Assembly: GCA_026126305.1 (NCBI GenBank)
Contig: JAHCJI010000010.1
Span: 59,500-123,499 of the forward strand
Direction of reading: 5' to 3'
DNA length: 64,000 nucleotides
DNA from: Phycisphaeraceae bacterium
GTDB taxonomy: Bacteria; Planctomycetota; Phycisphaerae; Phycisphaerales; UBA1924
Part shown: in pieces, positions 62,917-64,000 of the stretch
Layout of the letters: the number at the start of each line of letters is the position of its first letter
Numbering within the stretch: the stretch's first letter is position 1
Notes under the pieces: generated by a model
What the model was told of the DNA's origin: nothing
What the model saw: the letters and a program-made list of their open reading frames with translations, nothing else
Database searches by the model: none
Position numbers and translations under genes: made by a program

Positions 62917-64000
62917 TTAGTCAACGGCCCCGCTATCGGAAAACGGCCAGATCCACCATCGTATCACTGAGGGTATTGTTGTGCGAGGACAATATCTCGC
63001 TTGATATGTCCAGCAAGTTGCAGCACACTTTGCCAGCTTTATCAAAGGGCGCTGTCCAGGGTATCTCCTGTCAGCCTCATCGTAACAGTCTTGATGAGAT
63101 GCATCAGGATCTTCCCCTTTGTCATAATGGCATCGCAGGCACGCCCGTACAAAATCGGACCATGGATCTGAACCCATGCACAAGCAAAAACACCTGGCGT
63201 TCGCACCGCTGTATGTTTCACAAGGTTCGTAATCCAGGCATAGCGATCCAGGAGGCTGTGGACTAACTCGCCAACACTCGGGCACAAACGGTGGTTCAGG
63301 CGTGTATATGGGATCAGGATTGGCGTGTCTATCGCATCCAGCGCGGCATCCTTCAAGTCTCGGGTCATGAGGTCCAGAGGCACCGTGACCACAGCACATC
63401 ATACAGTCGGTCCACGTTGTGGCCCCCCTCTGGACACACCGTACCGCTTTATCAAAACCGTCCTGCCAGGGATCGCTGGGAAAGGTCCCTCCTCCACACG
63501 CATCGAACCCAATACTGCCACCACAACCAGTCCTAAAGCCCGGCAAACTCGCCAACCCTATCGGGTCCCTCATCCCAACCGGCGAGCTCCGTACATACTC
63601 ATACAAACTCGCCCCATCCACATACCCAGCCGGATCCCTCTGCACCCACCGCCCAAGATCGCTCTTGTACACCCGATTCCGCACGTGGCTCAGGGTCGGG
63701 AAGTAAGAATCCTGCACGTACCCCGCGTAGCCGATGGTCGAACCATCACGCGACAGCGCGTCCCAGCCCAACACTCCAGGCGTGTTCGCCGTCGCGTCGT
63801 CGCCATCGATGACGCCGTCGAGGTTGATGTCTGCATACGCGCGGTAGGCGGCGCTCCAGCCCGAGATCGTCGTGGCCTCGGCGGATGTAAACTCACCATC
63901 AAAGTCCAGATCGCCCGCGGGCATGCCGAAGACGCGGCCATAAGGGCTGTAGAACGCCCGCTCCCGCTGCACGCCGGCGTCGCTGATGATCACCGCGACA
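62917..64000 (-). CDS. Rhs repeat-associated core protein with Cys-rich tip (5' end outside window)
   Basis: The open frame runs off the right edge; 361 codons are visible. It begins with core AVIISDAGVQRERAFYSPYG, then the EF-hand/dockerin-like insert (GDLDFDGEFTSAEATT, DINLDGVIDGDDATAN). The true Rhs core end follows: SDLGRWVQRDPAGYVDGASL and YEYVRSSPVGMRDPIGL. The last ~220 residues after DPIGL are variable and Cys-rich (DCMMCCGHG, CFCLCMG, ACLRCHYDKG) with no recognised toxin fold. The tip is AT-richer than the core. This may be the main full-length Rhs protein of the array. Confidence 0.85.
   Translation of the reverse strand, partial: VAVIISDAGVQRERAFYSPYGRVFGMPAGDLDFDGEFTSAEATTISGWSAAYRAYADINLDGVIDGDDATANTPGVLGWDALSRDGSTIGYAGYVQDSYFPTLSHVRNRVYKSDLGRWVQRDPAGYVDGASLYEYVRSSPVGMRDPIGLASLPGFRTGCGGSIGFDACGGGTFPSDPWQDGFDKAVRCVQRGATTWTDCMMCCGHGASGPHDPRLEGCRAGCDRHANPDPIYTPEPPFVPECWRVSPQPPGSLCLDYEPCETYSGANARCFCLCMGSDPWSDFVRACLRCHYDKGEDPDASHQDCYDEADRRYPGQRPLIKLAKCAATCWTYQARYCPRTTIPSVIRWWIWPFSDSGAVD
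63788..63998. repeat. Direct repeat B, copy 2 (Rhs core plus EF-hand insert)
   Basis: Second copy of repeat B, inside the Rhs gene that leaves the window. Confidence 0.85.

Overview
The window looks like chromosomal DNA of a planctomycete, most likely of the Phycisphaerae/Phycisphaerales. This is inferred from family content and not from a marker gene. The supporting signs are high GC content, a PEP-CTERM protein (16755-17561), a secreted beta-propeller protein ending in a DLDGDG-type paired EF-hand/dockerin-like tail (49203-50612), a prepilin-like protein whose C-terminus contains FYDGHAEYLY (32975-33901), a CxxCGY...CPECG zinc ribbon (62471-62887), Rhs proteins carrying EF-hand-like inserts, and an oversized signal peptidase I.

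Layout. 1-3954 (minus): lnt (cut by the window edge), accD, a degenerate histidine-phosphatase-fold protein and rpe. 4021-12348 (plus): a compact run with 1-4 base overlaps holding a UDP-sugar pyrophosphorylase, an alpha/beta hydrolase, an Atg22-like MFS transporter and two secreted amidohydrolase-fold proteins. 12365-18414 (mixed strands): a lipoprotein, a class V aminotransferase coupled to cysteine dioxygenase, a short aspartokinase, a PP-loop/QueC-like protein, the PEP-CTERM protein and a sirtuin. 18411-31271 (minus): one long directon running enolase, Nudix hydrolase, site-2 protease, rhomboid, tgt, yajC, secDF, LysM protein, heptose-type epimerase, UDP-glucuronate decarboxylase, SUKH-like protein and an AAC(6')-like acetyltransferase. 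31390-47127: phoU, a prepilin-like gene, purM, metK, nadD, prfA, pckA, tRNA-His, a PilZ-REC protein, gyrB, an L,D-transpeptidase and 5-formyl-THF cyclo-ligase. 47437-58619: lepB with a large insert, the propeller protein, a flotillin/NfeD pair, an AGCS symporter with a soluble insert, and a membrane P-loop ATPase.

The accessory region is 59028-64000 (minus strand). It holds three consecutive Rhs-derived modules, each followed by a small gene that could encode immunity. One Rhs gene runs off the right edge and ends in a Cys-rich tip. A second is a short 'orphan' core with an HELMH zincin tip, and its start lies in a fragment resembling an IS3-type OrfA. The third is only a core remnant. The modules share near-identical core DNA, and in two of them the downstream gene overlaps the Rhs stop by exactly 19 bases. 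A 145-bp element with 25-bp inverted ends lies between two of the modules. I read this as a polymorphic toxin-immunity array shaped by recombination, and it is the most unusual part of the window.

How the genes work together. The housekeeping genes cover envelope biogenesis and secretion (lnt, accD, lepB, yajC-secDF, L,D-transpeptidase), sugar-nucleotide supply for surface glycans (pyrophosphorylase, UDP-glucuronate decarboxylase, heptose-type epimerase), central carbon metabolism (eno, pckA, rpe), cofactor and one-carbon metabolism (nadD, metK, 5-formyl-THF cyclo-ligase, purM) and translation (tgt, prfA, tRNA-His). Many proteins keep a recognisable fold but have lost metal or catalytic residues, or carry large extra domains.
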